Shown here piece by piece: positions 63,729 to 64,000 of a DNA stretch of 64,000 nt (the first letter of the stretch is position 1; every line of letters starts with the position of its first letter). The notes beneath the pieces are model-generated. The model was given only the letters and a program-made list of their open reading frames with translations, had not been told where the DNA came from and made no database searches. The position numbers and the translations under genes are program-made. Origin of the DNA: Umbilicaria muhlenbergii (taxonomy: Eukaryota; Ascomycota; Lecanoromycetes; Umbilicariales; Umbilicariaceae); the NCBI GenBank assembly GCA_000611775.1, contig KK106982.1, forward strand, positions 3,810,858 through 3,874,857, read 5' to 3'.

Positions 63729-64000
63729 CTACATCCCAATAACCTTCATCAACCCATACCCAACAGAGATAACAACGGCAAACGTCAGTACACTGCTCGG
63801 TATCCCCCTGGACAAGAAATGTTTCACTTGTAGATACCGTTGGCCCGTCGATGGATCTTCCATCATGATGGCAGCTATCACCACAGTCAGTACCTACACC
63901 CCAAACCACACAAATGGGACGGGTAGAACTTGCTCATATTGGGAAACCCACTGGTGGGTAGTCCCATGGCGGCCGAACACATCAAGGCACTACCCATGAC
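63729..64000 (-). CDS. C-terminus of a PHO91/SLC13-type anion (phosphate) transporter, cut by window edge
   Basis: The last exon (63874-63729) encodes IMMEDPSTGQRYLQVKHF, then SRGIPSSVLTFAVVISVGYGLMKVIGM and a TAG stop. The previous exon (64000-63934, incomplete) encodes MGSALMCSAAMGLPTSGFPNM. Together they match the C-terminal end of SPX-domain low-affinity vacuolar phosphate transporters of the Pho91 group (SLC13 superfamily), including the MGLPTSGFPN signature. The intron 63875-63933 (59 nt) has a GC donor (GCAAGT) and ATAG acceptor. This is the rare GC-AG class and the only reading that restores FPNMTAIMMED. The 5' part lies beyond position 64000. Confidence 0.82.

Noticed and set aside
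1-64000. CRISPR arrays, prokaryotic operons, or a biosynthetic gene cluster
   Set aside because: The tandem repeats lack unique spacers, genes are eukaryotic with introns, and no PKS, NRPS or terpene synthase domains are visible.

Overview
The window is nuclear DNA from a filamentous ascomycete (Pezizomycotina), probably a Dothideomycete; the class is inference, the rest is read from gene content. Most genes carry one to three short spliceosomal introns (about 49-110 nt, GT-AG, with one GC-AG case), intergenic spaces are compact, and the genes are typical fungal ones: a cytochrome-b5-fused sphingolipid delta-8 desaturase, UreG, a CPS1-type glycosyltransferase, a DOCK-family Rac/Ras exchange factor and fungal anhydro-N-acetylmuramic acid kinase. 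No CRISPR, operon or secondary-metabolite cluster is visible.

Layout. 0-5 kb: an uncertain membrane-protein gene, ureG (-), a tRNA-Asp gene (-) with two insertions, and a degenerate ~109-bp tandem repeat. 7-16 kb: delta-8 sphingolipid desaturase (-), UTP7 (-) head-to-head with TSR1 (+), and a small membrane protein (-). 17-25.5 kb: a BRD8/Bdc1-like bromodomain protein (-), a coiled-coil protein (+), a Ser/Gly-rich protein ending in a CaaX box (+), DPH3 (+), AP-3 sigma (-). 25.8-31 kb: frataxin (+), cytosolic leucyl-tRNA synthetase (-), a one-TM small protein (+). 32.5-39 kb: a single-exon DOCK protein (+). 41-50 kb: inositol-monophosphatase-like protein (+), metallophosphoesterase (-), RPS8 (-), CPS1-like GT2 (-), DUF2470 membrane protein (-). 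51-55 kb: a disordered protein (+) and a divergent pair of paralogues sharing a conserved C-terminal motif. 55-59 kb: gene-poor, with a 65-bp tandem array, a nested 57-bp repeat and a Mutator-like MITE. 59-62.7 kb: AnmK (+) and a head-to-head pair of paralogous small secreted proteins. The right edge cuts a PHO91/SLC13-type transporter.

How the genes relate. Housekeeping functions dominate: translation and ribosome assembly (UTP7, TSR1, RPS8, LeuRS, DPH3, tRNA-Asp), iron-sulphur metabolism (frataxin), trafficking (AP-3 sigma) and signalling (DOCK). UTP7 and TSR1 share a 195-bp bidirectional promoter holding an RRPE-like AAAAATTT.

The most unusual object is the tRNA-Asp(GUC) gene at 4301-4434. 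Besides a ~10-nt insertion at the canonical 37/38 position, it has a 52-nt insertion between positions 26 and 27 with the features of a spliceosomal intron (GTGAGC donor, CACTAAC branch site, CCTAG acceptor). Removing both restores a perfect 72-nt cloverleaf. All exon structures here were worked out by hand from the sequence and homology memory; none was checked with transcript data.
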